NCBI RefSeq assembly: GCF_001468465.1 | Contig: NZ_LNSA01000007.1 | Coordinates: 96,375-160,374, forward strand | Source: Sphingopyxis sp. H115 | Lineage (GTDB): Bacteria; Pseudomonadota; Alphaproteobacteria; Sphingomonadales; Sphingomonadaceae | Reading direction: 5' to 3' | DNA length: 64,000 bases | Shown: positions 45,826-53,912 of the stretch, piece after piece | Layout: the number at the start of each line of letters is the position of its first letter | How positions within the stretch are numbered: position 1 is the stretch's first letter | Position numbers and translations under genes: made by a program | Notes under the pieces: generated by a model | Seen by the model: the letters and a program-made list of their open reading frames with translations, nothing else | Databases searched by the model: none | Told to the model about the DNA's origin: nothing

Positions 45826-45854
45826 GCGACTCGAATCCCGCAGAATTGAGTCGC
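45826..45854. promoter_or_regulatory. Inverted repeat between two divergent DNA-binding-protein genes
   Basis: GCGACTC (45826-45832) and GAGTCGC (45848-45854), spaced 15 bases. AATCGCTTT (45811-45819) and AGTCGCTTT (45849-45857) also form a direct repeat 38 bases apart. Located in the 290-base divergent space, this is a natural operator for either neighbour. Position-based inference. Confidence 0.4.
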
Positions 45855-45998
45855 TTTGCTATTCTAGTCCTGTTCCGAAATGGTGCAGAAATGGAACCGA
45901 TTTTACGGGCGCGCTATACCGCTGATTTGCCTTGGTTCTTGCTCTGTCCGTTGAGGTCATGCTTGCCGAGCCGTGAAAATGCCGCGAAAACTTGCTCC

Positions 45999-46526
45999 AT
46001 GGACAGTCAAAATAGCTCCCCTGACGACGCGGCGGTGTGGGCGCGGCTCACCGACAAGCAGCGCGACTGTCTCGACCTCATCCTCGCGCGCAAGACCTCG
46101 AAGCAGATCGCGCGGATCCTCGGGATCGCGAAGCCGACGGTCGACCAGCGGATCGCCGCGGCGAAGACCATCCTCGGCGTCGCCGACCGCGACGAGGCCG
46201 CGATCGCCTACGGCCGGCTGAAGGCGATATATGATCGGATCACATATGATCCGGCACAGCTTCCGCCCTGGCCCGCGCTGGTGCCATCCGACTTCCAGGA
46301 CGGAGACCCCGACGCGGTCCTCTCGCTCCACGACACGGTGTCGCGGAGCCTGGGCACCGGGAAGGGGTCCATGGGGGGCTTCCTTCCGTCCGGGGACATC
46401 TGGAGGCACGACCACGAGATACGGCAGAGGATCACGATCATGGTGGCGGGCCTTGTCGCGCTGATGATCGTCCTGCTCGCCGGCCTCGCGATCGCGCAGT
46501 CGCTCTCGCAGCTCTACTCCGGCTGA
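45999..46526 (+). CDS. LuxR-type HTH protein with C-terminal membrane anchor
   Basis: A 175-residue protein. The N-terminal GerE-type helix-turn-helix (LTDKQRDCLDLILARKTSKQ, then IARILGIAKPTVDQRIAAAK) is followed by a linker and a single C-terminal membrane helix (ITIMVAGLVALMIVLLAGLA). The usual order in membrane regulators is the same, but the sensory periplasmic part is only a few residues. The SD is unclear; ATG 45999 is the first methionine of the domain. It probably controls local genes from the membrane. Confidence 0.75.
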   Translation: MDSQNSSPDDAAVWARLTDKQRDCLDLILARKTSKQIARILGIAKPTVDQRIAAAKTILGVADRDEAAIAYGRLKAIYDRITYDPAQLPPWPALVPSDFQDGDPDAVLSLHDTVSRSLGTGKGSMGGFLPSGDIWRHDHEIRQRITIMVAGLVALMIVLLAGLAIAQSLSQLYSG

Positions 46527-46591
46527 CCCCTCACCCTTGTTGAAGCCTTGAGAACCGGCGGCGCCATGCGCTTTCCGGAGGGAGGAAGACC

Positions 46592-46912
46592 ATGTCCATT
46601 CACCAAGCCGCCGAACAGATCCGTCGCGACGTTCCCGCCGCCGAGACCAGCATCGACGATGCGATCATCGCCATGTCGGCGCTCATGGCGAGCGTCGTCG
46701 CCGCGCGCCGCCACGCCGACGTGACGGCCAGCAAGGGGCATGCGACGATCAAGCGCATCGCCACCGCACAGCTCTCGCTCGTCGCCGTCAGCGGCGAAGT
46801 GCTGCGCGTTCACGGCGAGCTCGCCGACATGGGGCGCGAGCAGGCGGGGCTCGATGTCCACGAATGCCCGAAGACCGCGCAGGCGCGCCCGCACCTCGCC
46901 GCCGTCGCCTGA
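46592..46912 (+). CDS. Hypothetical helical protein
   Basis: A 106-residue, mostly helical protein (IHQAAEQIRRDVPAAETSID; TIKRIATAQLSLVAVSGEVL) with a strong SD (GGAGGGAGGA about eight bases before ATG 46592). It follows the membrane-anchored HTH gene by 65 bases on the same strand. No recognised family. Confidence 0.7.
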   Translation: MSIHQAAEQIRRDVPAAETSIDDAIIAMSALMASVVAARRHADVTASKGHATIKRIATAQLSLVAVSGEVLRVHGELADMGREQAGLDVHECPKTAQARPHLAAVA

Positions 46913-46950
46913 GCATTGACCGGGGCCGCGCGTCATGTTGGATAGCAAGC

Positions 46951-47427
46951 ATGCGGATTGCCATCTTCCTCATCCTCCTGGCGGCGGCCCTCGGCTATGC
47001 GGCGTGGAAAGGCGGGGGGCCGGAGCGGAGCATGGCCGCGATCCTCGCGGCGATGCTGCTGGCCGACCAGGCGCTCCACCTCTTCATACCCGCGAGATTT
47101 GCGATGGTGGACACGGGCCATCTCGTGATCGACACAGCCGCAGCCATCGCGACGATCGCGCTGGCGCTGACTGCGCACCGCTTCTGGCCGATGGCCGCGG
47201 CGGTCCTCCAGACCTTGCCGCTCGTCGCGCATTTCAGCAGGGCGATCGACCTGGCGATGCACCCGGCGGCCTATCTGACGATGCAGGTCGCAGCCTCCTG
47301 GCTGCTGCCGCCACTCCTGGTCGCCGCAACCTGGCGCCACCAGCGACGCCTCTCGCGCTGCGGCAGCGATCGCTCCTGGCAGATCTCCTGGCGGCGATCG
47401 AACCCGAGCGCGCCGAAGACATCGTAG
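46951..47427 (+). CDS. Hypothetical four-helix membrane protein upstream of radC
   Basis: A 158-residue protein with about four membrane helices (IAIFLILLAAALGYAAW; AAILAAMLLADQALHLFI; LVIDTAAAIATIALALTA; AASWLLPPLLVAATW) and a basic C-terminus. Its 3' end overlaps the likely start region of the RadC gene in a different frame, so its last ~30 codons may not be constrained. Family not recognised. Confidence 0.65.
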   Translation: MRIAIFLILLAAALGYAAWKGGGPERSMAAILAAMLLADQALHLFIPARFAMVDTGHLVIDTAAAIATIALALTAHRFWPMAAAVLQTLPLVAHFSRAIDLAMHPAAYLTMQVAASWLLPPLLVAATWRHQRRLSRCGSDRSWQISWRRSNPSAPKTS

Positions 47428-48368
47428 ACACGCTGTTTCGCGAGTTCCGCACGCTCGGACGCATCTGGTCGCAGTCGCCCGAGGCGCTGGCGCGCGTCCT
47501 CGGCTCCGGCAGCCAGGCCGCGCAGCTGCTCCTTGCCGCCCGCGGCGCCATGCTCGGAGCGATGCAGTGCGAGCTCGATAGCGGGCCGATCGACGTCACC
47601 GACCCCTCGCTCGGACAATATCTCGTCGCCTCGATGGGGAGCCTCGGCGAGGAAGTGCTGCGGGTGCTGTTCCTCGACGCCGCCGGCCGTCTCGTGGCCG
47701 ACGAGCAGATGCAGTGGGGCGGGCTCGCACAGGTTGCCCTCCATCCCCGCACGATCTTCCGCCGCGCGATGGAGATCGGCGCCGCCGGCGTGATCCTCGT
47801 CCACAATCATCCGAGCGGCGATGCAACGCCGAGCGCCGGCGATGTCGAGGTGACCGATCTGCTGCGCCGCATCGGTCAATCGCTCGAGGTCGCGATCATC
47901 GGCCATATCGTCGTGAGCGCGAGCGGCTGGCAGCATGTGCCGGCACCTGCCGACACCGCGCCCGCGGCCGCGGGCATGCGGCTGCGCGACGGGTCGGGAT
48001 TTGCCGGCGACGCGGCGGCTATCGAGGCAGCCGCGCTCGCCAATGCGCAGCGCACGCTGCGCCGGCGCACGCTTCGCCGCACGCTGATCGGCCATGACGA
48101 ATATTTCGGCGAACCGGCATGGGAGATGCTGATCGACCTCTTCATCCACGACTGCGAGGGCAAGGCGGTCTCGACGAGTTCGCTCTGTATCGCATCGGGC
48201 GCGCCGCCGACGACGGCGCTGCGGCTGCTGCACCGCCTCTGCGAGGCGGGCATAGTGGTGCGCCGCCGCGACATGCACGACGGGCGGCTGCAGCTCACCG
48301 AGCTTGCCCCCGAACTGCGCCACAAGCTTGTCGCCTATTTTGCGGCAGCCGCGTTCGACGAGAAATAG
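47331..48368 (+). CDS. RadC/JAB-domain protein fused to a winged helix
   Basis: About 345 residues. An N-terminal helical segment (ADLLAAIEPERAEDIVDTLF) precedes the RadC-type JAB/MPN domain with the metal motif VILVHNHPSGDATPS and GHIVVSAS. The C-terminal ~95 residues are a winged helix (YFGEPAWEMLIDLFIHDCEG; SLCIASGAPPTTALRLLHRL) matching the separate protein at 45116-45709. The true start is uncertain: no ATG or GTG lies before the RadC domain, so a CTG near 47331 is used here. RadC-like genes are common in mobile regions; the fusion is unusual. Confidence 0.75.
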   Translation: MAPPATPLALRQRSLLADLLAAIEPERAEDIVDTLFREFRTLGRIWSQSPEALARVLGSGSQAAQLLLAARGAMLGAMQCELDSGPIDVTDPSLGQYLVASMGSLGEEVLRVLFLDAAGRLVADEQMQWGGLAQVALHPRTIFRRAMEIGAAGVILVHNHPSGDATPSAGDVEVTDLLRRIGQSLEVAIIGHIVVSASGWQHVPAPADTAPAAAGMRLRDGSGFAGDAAAIEAAALANAQRTLRRRTLRRTLIGHDEYFGEPAWEMLIDLFIHDCEGKAVSTSSLCIASGAPPTTALRLLHRLCEAGIVVRRRDMHDGRLQLTELAPELRHKLVAYFAAAAFDEK

Positions 48369-48453
48369 GCAGGGCCCAGGCATCGCGCCGGATCGGCGAC
48401 ATTCGCTGTGCAAGAGTGCCGCGCAGTTGATAGGAAGGGAGGGGGAGAGGCCC

Positions 48454-49476
48454 ATGTTGAACTATCTGGTCCAGGTCGAGGCGGAGACCGAAAAGCGTGC
48501 CGCACAGAAGGCGCTGCAGGCCTCGGTCGAGGCGGCGCTGCGGCCGCAGGGCGTGCGCAAGATCGGCTTTCGCAGCGGCCACCGCGAGGAGCGGATTTTC
48601 TCGGACGGCGACGGCGGCCTCTTCTGCGCCTTCAGCGAGGATGAGGAGGCGAAGATCCCGCGGCGCTGGAACGCCTTCGGCATCTTCCAGGCCGACTGGC
48701 CGATGCAGTTCATCACCGTCGAGATCAATATTCCGCTGAAGTCGAACGGCGCGAGCGTCGCAGGCTTCTTCGCGCGCGACCCGCGCACCGGGGCCGTCTA
48801 TCTGATGCACGATGGCGGGGTCGGCGGCGGCAAGAAGGGCGTGGGGCAGGGCGCTTTCCTCGCCTGGTCGGGACTCGAACTGGTCGAGGTCGACCGAAGC
48901 GAGGGCGGTCCGCGCGATGCGATCCTCGTCGGGCGGGTCGACGCGTCCGACCTCCCCTACCGGATCGAGCAGTTCGTCCGCACCGTGCGGGCGTTCAAGG
49001 ATGCGGTCGACGATGGCTCGATCGACACGCCGGCGATGCAGAAGCGCATCGAGGAGTGGAACGACTATCGCCGCGAGAACTCGGGGCGGCGGCGCGGACG
49101 GCGGCGCTCCGAGATCGACTATATCTCCTATCATGGCGACATCGTCGACGCGCTGCGCGCCGAGCGCGAGGCTGCGAGAGCGAAGGGCGAGAAGATCCTG
49201 AACAGTCCGCTGGTCGATCTCTACGTGCGCGCGGGTTCGGCGCTTACCGAGGTCTACGAGGTGAAGACGAGCCTCGCGCGTCAGGCGATCTACACGGCGA
49301 TCGGCCAGTTGGTCACGCATTCCGCGGGCGCGGGCGACGGCGTGCGCCGGGTGCTCGTCGTCCCCGAGGGCGAGCTTGCCGAAGACCTTGCGCGCTGCGT
49401 CCGCGCGCAGGGCTTCGAGCTTCGCCGCTTCCGGCTGACGGGGCACAAGCGCAAGCGGCGGGTGGAATTGATCTGA
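48454..49476 (+). CDS. PD-(D/E)XK nuclease-like protein, first gene of caspase operon
   Basis: A 340-residue protein. Near the C-terminus a restriction-like motif is visible: Asp255 in NSPLVDLYV, then Glu269-x-Lys271 in TEVYEVKTS and a following Gln in AIGQLV. Similar layouts occur in MrcB/ScoMcrA-like restriction proteins. The N-terminal 200 residues (FCAFSEDEEAKIPRRWNAFG; AVYLMHDGGVGGGKKGVGQG) may be a sensor or DNA-recognition domain related to those. A strong SD precedes ATG 48454, and the caspase gene starts 27 bases after its stop. Confidence 0.75.
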   Translation: MLNYLVQVEAETEKRAAQKALQASVEAALRPQGVRKIGFRSGHREERIFSDGDGGLFCAFSEDEEAKIPRRWNAFGIFQADWPMQFITVEINIPLKSNGASVAGFFARDPRTGAVYLMHDGGVGGGKKGVGQGAFLAWSGLELVEVDRSEGGPRDAILVGRVDASDLPYRIEQFVRTVRAFKDAVDDGSIDTPAMQKRIEEWNDYRRENSGRRRGRRRSEIDYISYHGDIVDALRAEREAARAKGEKILNSPLVDLYVRAGSALTEVYEVKTSLARQAIYTAIGQLVTHSAGAGDGVRRVLVVPEGELAEDLARCVRAQGFELRRFRLTGHKRKRRVELI

Positions 49477-49503
49477 AGAGCCGAAGACGGGAAGGAGAGC
49501 GGG

Positions 49504-51375
49504 ATGCCAGCGACGGGCAGCAAGCAGCACAGGGACCGCATATTGGTCTCGATCGGCGTGGCGCAGCCGGAAGAGCTGGACGAGCTGCCGGGGGTCCTTC
49601 TGGCGGCGGAGCGCATGGCCGCCTGGGGGGAGCAAAACGGATACAGGTCCGTCCATATCCATGACGGGCCGATCGGGAAGAAGGACAATCCGGTCACGCT
49701 CGAGCGGATCCGCGGCGAGGTCACGGCCGCGATCAAGGCGGTCCATGAGCACAGCGAATTGTCGCGGCTGATCATCTTCTTCGCAGGCCATGGCTCGGCG
49801 ATCGACCGGCGCGACCAATATTGGCTCCTCTCGAACTGGTGGACCGACAGTAACGAGGCGATCAAGGTCAGCGGCCTCCAGCGCATCCTCGAATTCTACG
49901 GGCCCAGACAGGTGTCGATCATCGCCGACGCCTGCCAGGAGCTCGATGCCAAATTCATGGACGTGATCGGAAGCGCCGTCCTGCTGCGGCCGAAACCCGA
50001 GGAGGATCCCGAGCAATATGAGCTCGATCGCTTCCTCGCGGCCGATGCCGGCCTCAAGTCCTTCATGGTCAAGGCGACCGACGATACGGAGGCCTATTGC
50101 CTTTTCACCGAGGTTCTCCTCGACGCACTCGAGGGCGACGCGAAGAGCGCCTTCGTCAACACCGACAAGGGAAGCTGCGTCACCAGCGAGAGCCTCTATA
50201 CCTATCTCAAGACCGAAGTGCCGCTTGCTGCCGGACGGCTCAACCTGGCCATGATCCCCCGGCCCTATCCGGGGTTCTTGACCGACAAGGTCTACCTAGA
50301 ACGCAGCAGCCTGACCGCGCTCGGCGGCGGGGGTAACAAGGGCTTCGCGGGTGAGCTGCGCCGGTCGCGCGCCGCGCCCGCCGTCGAGCTCGAGCGCGCC
50401 GGCGGACCGCGCGATACCGACCGCATCGAGGCCGAGAAGGACGAACGCGACGAAAGGCGGCGGGGGATGCTGGAGGAAGCTGGCGACGCGCCACTGCCCG
50501 ACAGCTTCGAAAGCGGCTGCGGCATAGCGCTCTGGGGCATTCCGGCGGTCAATGTGTCGGCTTCGGGGGCGCGCGTGGAGCCCAACCCGCACGAGCCCGA
50601 GCATTGGCATCGGCTCTGGCTCGATACGTTTGTGGACGGAGAGACCTGGGCCGACGTCGTCGTGGACCTGATCGACGGGCGATCGGCCTATGTGTGCGGC
50701 GTCGCCGGCTTCATATCGGCGCTCCATGTCTACTCGGAGGTGGAGGCGGGACTGCTGCACTATCGGGTCGGTCGCGGGCCGCCGGGGCCCGAGGCGCTCG
50801 ACCTGCTTGCCAAGGCGAACGCCGGTCTCCTCGACGAGGCCTCGCTGATCAGCGCCGCCGCGAGGATTCGACTCATGAAGCACGAAATATTGACGATCGG
50901 CTGCATCTCGGCGCAATTCTATGACGCGGTGCGCGACGTCGAGAGCATCCGCCGCGTCGCATCCTATTATTGCGTTCATCGCCAGATCGTGCCGATCGAT
51001 GTTGCCCTGCTCAGCGGCGGGCGTATCCATGCGGAGGGAGGCAAACTCTTTGTCGACATCGCGCCGACCAAGCGGCGCGAGCCGCGGACCGCCGACGAGC
51101 GCGGGCTCCCCTTCACCTATAGCGAAACCAAAGGCTGGCAGCGCGCGCCCGTTGGCGGCCGCGCGCCATGGATGCGCGCAGGCTGGGGTGCGGTCGAAAC
51201 CGCCAATTACGATGCGAGTGCGCACCAGTGGCGTGATGCTGCGCTCGCAGTGCTGCCGCACCTTGCGCCCGGTCCCTTCTCGATGGTCAAGCCCGATGGG
51301 CGCGACGCTCTGGCGGCGTTGGTCGGGATCACAGATCGGTCGACCGAGACGCAATACGCCACCGCCGGCATGTAA
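49504..51375 (+). CDS. Caspase-family (C14) protease with C-terminal effector/sensor part
   Basis: A 623-residue protein. Residues 1-270 are a caspase-fold peptidase: His96 in LIIFFAGHGSAID and Cys144 in VSIIADACQELDA form the dyad, with LTDKVYLERS closing the domain. Residues ~285-330 are charged and helical. The rest is unassigned, with a Cys/Ser-rich stretch, LISAAARIRLMKHEILTIGC and PFTYSETKGWQRAPVGG. In bacterial conflict systems, such caspases are activated by a partner sensor. The operon order (nuclease-like, caspase, hydrolase) suggests joint action. Substrate unknown. Confidence 0.85.
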   Translation: MPATGSKQHRDRILVSIGVAQPEELDELPGVLLAAERMAAWGEQNGYRSVHIHDGPIGKKDNPVTLERIRGEVTAAIKAVHEHSELSRLIIFFAGHGSAIDRRDQYWLLSNWWTDSNEAIKVSGLQRILEFYGPRQVSIIADACQELDAKFMDVIGSAVLLRPKPEEDPEQYELDRFLAADAGLKSFMVKATDDTEAYCLFTEVLLDALEGDAKSAFVNTDKGSCVTSESLYTYLKTEVPLAAGRLNLAMIPRPYPGFLTDKVYLERSSLTALGGGGNKGFAGELRRSRAAPAVELERAGGPRDTDRIEAEKDERDERRRGMLEEAGDAPLPDSFESGCGIALWGIPAVNVSASGARVEPNPHEPEHWHRLWLDTFVDGETWADVVVDLIDGRSAYVCGVAGFISALHVYSEVEAGLLHYRVGRGPPGPEALDLLAKANAGLLDEASLISAAARIRLMKHEILTIGCISAQFYDAVRDVESIRRVASYYCVHRQIVPIDVALLSGGRIHAEGGKLFVDIAPTKRREPRTADERGLPFTYSETKGWQRAPVGGRAPWMRAGWGAVETANYDASAHQWRDAALAVLPHLAPGPFSMVKPDGRDALAALVGITDRSTETQYATAGM

Positions 51376-51386
51376 GGAGCATCCTG

Positions 51387-52283
51387 ATGCGCATGATCTT
51401 GGTCCACGGCATCAACCAGGAAGGCAAGAGCAGCGAGGTCATCCTCGACGAGTGGCTGCCCGTCCTCCGCGAGCATTTCGCGAAGCAGGATGTGAATCCG
51501 CTTGCGCAGCTCTCGCGGATCGATGCGGCCTTCTACGGGGACCGCCTCTCGGAGCTTGCGGAGGCCCCGGCGCGGGCCGTCGCCGTGGCGCAGGGTGTCG
51601 ACGGCGGGTCGGACGATTTCGACCTGTTCGCGAAGGATGCGCTCGCAGAAATGGGCATCAAGATGGGAGCCACTTTCGAAGACTATGCGCGCGAGTCGGG
51701 CGATATCGCGGACCCGCTTGGCGCGGGAGTGCACAAGAAGTGGCTGAAAGCGGTGGCCCGCGTGATCGAAAGGGTCTCTCCGCTCAAGGGCAAGGTGGCG
51801 CTGCGTATCCTTGCGCAGGCGCATGCCTATATTCGCAATGATTATATCGCCGCGGAAATCGACAAGCTCGTCCGGCCGCTGTTCGAAGACGACGAACCCG
51901 CCATCGTCGTATCGCATTCGCTGGGTACGATCGTTTCCTACAAGATGCTGCGCACTTTCGCGAAGGAGACGAGACCGAGGGCATGTCCACTTTTCCTGAC
52001 GCTCGGATCGCCGCTCGGGATCGACGTGGTCCGAAAGGGGTTCAAGCTGCCGCGGAACCGGCCAGCGCATGTCGAGCGCTGGGTCAATGGCGCCGATCCG
52101 GAGGATTTCGTATCGCTGCGAGTAGCGCTTACGTCCGATAGCGACGACGGCGTCAGTCGCAATATCGCGGACATCGAAAATGGGTACGACGATCCGCACT
52201 GCATCGCCGGCTATCTCGCCGACGAGCGTGTCGCCGAGGAAATTCGCTGTGCGATTCTCGGCCTGCCGGTGCCGGCAGGCTGA
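51387..52283 (+). CDS. Alpha/beta-hydrolase (lipase/PGAP1-like), third gene of caspase operon
   Basis: A 298-residue serine hydrolase with no signal peptide, so cytoplasmic. It has the MILVHGINQEGKSSEVILDE oxyanion strand and the nucleophile elbow VVSHSLGTIVSYK; LFLTLGSPLGIDVV and the late His in DDPHCIAGYLA complete a plausible triad. The fold resembles lipase or PGAP1-like esterases. SD AAGGAG precedes ATG 51387, 11 bases after the caspase stop. A membrane-damaging lipase effector activated by the caspase is one reading (inference). Confidence 0.82.
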   Translation: MRMILVHGINQEGKSSEVILDEWLPVLREHFAKQDVNPLAQLSRIDAAFYGDRLSELAEAPARAVAVAQGVDGGSDDFDLFAKDALAEMGIKMGATFEDYARESGDIADPLGAGVHKKWLKAVARVIERVSPLKGKVALRILAQAHAYIRNDYIAAEIDKLVRPLFEDDEPAIVVSHSLGTIVSYKMLRTFAKETRPRACPLFLTLGSPLGIDVVRKGFKLPRNRPAHVERWVNGADPEDFVSLRVALTSDSDDGVSRNIADIENGYDDPHCIAGYLADERVAEEIRCAILGLPVPAG

Positions 52284-52333
52284 AGGAGCGCGGCGGCTGA
52301 CGAGCGCACTCCGGCGGCGGCAGGCGCCGCCGG
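52261..52333. terminator. Two strong hairpins ending the caspase operon
   Basis: GCCTGCCGG/CCGGCAGGC (52261-52280) overlaps the end of the hydrolase gene, and CCGGCGGCG/CGCCGCCGG (52311-52333) follows. Neither has a clear U tract, but two 9-bp stems in 73 bases at an operon end suggest termination. Confidence 0.45.
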
Positions 52334-52531
52334 GGGGCGCACTGATGTCTGGCCGCGCGGGCGCACTTGGCTCCGCTTCCTTGCCGGGCGGCGGCTAGGC
52401 ACAGGCCCGCACGCACGCCGCCCGGCTGCGGCTTCGCCAAGAGCGCGCTTGTCCTGCCGGCCCTTGCGAGCCGGCGCGCGTCGACCGGTTCGGCGAGGCT
52501 GCGGGGTCGGGCAATGCCATTGGACGCAGCT

Positions 52532-53014
52532 TCAATCTTCGTCCGGTTGGACCGGTCCCGCGAGGCGTTTCAGCGTCTCTTGGTCACGGGTGCCGCCGAA
52601 CCAGCGGTCGAGGGCCGCGGCGATGATCGGCTTCGGCACCGCCGCTTCGAAAAGGGTGAGCGACGAGCGCAGCTTCGCAGCGTCGGTCTCGCCGAATATC
52701 CGGACCGGATCGCTGCCGGTTAGATCCTGGAGAGCGGTAACGCATTCGAGATAGCGCGCACCGAGGATGGGGTGAGCGAGATAGGCCTGCGCCTCTCCCA
52801 GGTCAGCGATCGCGTAGCGCCGTGCCATCGCGCTGCGGCCGAGGCCCGCTATTTGCGGGAAGATGAACCACATCCAATGGCTGCGCTTGGCGCCGCGCCG
52901 GATTTCCTCAAGCGCCCGGGAATAGAGCGGTGCCTGGGCCGCAACGAAGCGCTCGAGGCCGGCGCCGGCGCTCCATTCTGCTGCTGCAGTGCGATCGGGC
53001 GCGCCGCCGCTCAT
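52532..53014 (-). CDS. DUF1810 family protein
   Basis: A 160-residue protein with the family signature KRSHWMWFIFPQIAGLG and ARRYAIADLGEAQAYLAHP, ending with a DUF1810-typical QETLKRLAG. Function unknown. ATG 53014 overlaps the stop of the DUF6961-like gene (ATGA); the longer frame upstream is antisense-like Arg/Pro sequence. It is the last gene of the SRAP operon. Confidence 0.87.
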   Translation of the reverse strand: MSGGAPDRTAAAEWSAGAGLERFVAAQAPLYSRALEEIRRGAKRSHWMWFIFPQIAGLGRSAMARRYAIADLGEAQAYLAHPILGARYLECVTALQDLTGSDPVRIFGETDAAKLRSSLTLFEAAVPKPIIAAALDRWFGGTRDQETLKRLAGPVQPDED

Positions 53015-53190
53015 TGCGGCGTCAGCTGCGCGAGGCACGCGGCGATAGCCTGCCAGCGTTCGACGCCTTCGCGGTCGCCCGCGAGCGCGAGGGCGCCGAT
53101 CCTCTCCGCGACGAAGCGAGGGGCGCCTGCCCCATGCTGCTTCTCGACGGCGAGCGCGCAGGCCCAGAGATGACGTTCCTCGGTGAGCAT
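53011..53190 (-). CDS. Small DUF6961-type protein
   Basis: A 59-residue protein: TEERHLWACALAVEKQHGAG, then RFVAERIGALALAGDREGVE and RWQAIAACLAQL. It is the intact counterpart of the frame at 27230. Its ATG overlaps the SRAP stop by one base (TGATG) and its stop overlaps the DUF1810 start. The tight packing supports that it is real despite its size. Function unknown. Confidence 0.75.
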   Translation of the reverse strand: MLTEERHLWACALAVEKQHGAGAPRFVAERIGALALAGDREGVERWQAIAACLAQLTPQ

Positions 53191-53861
53191 CAGAGCAGGC
53201 TCGGCATCTCGGGCGCGGGCGGCGGGGCGGAGGGTTTGCCGCGATTGCTCCACGGATCGTTTGTATGGTCGGCGACGAGCCGGTCGCCGGGATATTTGCG
53301 GACGAGCTTGATCGCCTCCTCGGCCGGCGCGCGCAGCCATATCTCATGCTCTTCAGGATGCAGGATGACCGGCATCCGGTCGTGGATGTCGAGCAGCTCG
53401 TCGGTCGCATCGACCATCACGCCGGTATAGGCATCGCCCCATTCGACCGTGGGACGCCAGAGTCCTGCCCAGGCGGCCAGCGGCTGGTCGGCGACGCTGA
53501 TCCAGGTCTTGGTCATCGAGCCTTTCTCGCCGACGGCTTCGGCGAAGGCGGTGAAGGGGATGAGGCAGCGCTGGGCGGGATCGGTGTACCACTGCTTCCA
53601 GATGATCCAAAGCATGTCGTCGCGAGCGTTGTTGGTGTAGCCCGGCTTGTTGGGCAGCCCGGTCTTCTTGTTCTTCGAATGACGCGGGAAGCCCCAGGTC
53701 ATCGACTGGAGGATCCGTCGTCCCTCGGCTTCGCGGACGACCATTCCCGAATAGCCGGGATAGACGTCCTCGGCGGTGTTGAACGCCTGCATCGGCGGGT
53801 CGACCCCGAAGTGTGCGGCGACCTCGGCCGCGCTCTTGCGCTCGGTGTAGAGATTGCACAT
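53190..53861 (-). CDS. SRAP-domain protein (YedK/HMCES-like), catalytically complete
   Basis: SRAP proteins form a covalent link with abasic sites in single-stranded DNA. The 223-residue product has all key residues: nucleophile Cys2 exposed after Met removal (MCNLYTERK), the NAR motif in YTNNARDDML (Asn near 77-78), Glu108 in IPFTAFAEAV and His160 in LLDIHDRMPVIL. It heads an operon with the small DUF6961 and DUF1810 genes; an altered paralogue lies immediately upstream. Confidence 0.9.
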   Translation of the reverse strand: MCNLYTERKSAAEVAAHFGVDPPMQAFNTAEDVYPGYSGMVVREAEGRRILQSMTWGFPRHSKNKKTGLPNKPGYTNNARDDMLWIIWKQWYTDPAQRCLIPFTAFAEAVGEKGSMTKTWISVADQPLAAWAGLWRPTVEWGDAYTGVMVDATDELLDIHDRMPVILHPEEHEIWLRAPAEEAIKLVRKYPGDRLVADHTNDPWSNRGKPSAPPPAPEMPSLL

Positions 53862-53912
53862 CGGCGTCTTTCTAACAGCATCGGGCCGGGAGGGAAGGGC
53901 GCGGGCGGCTGG

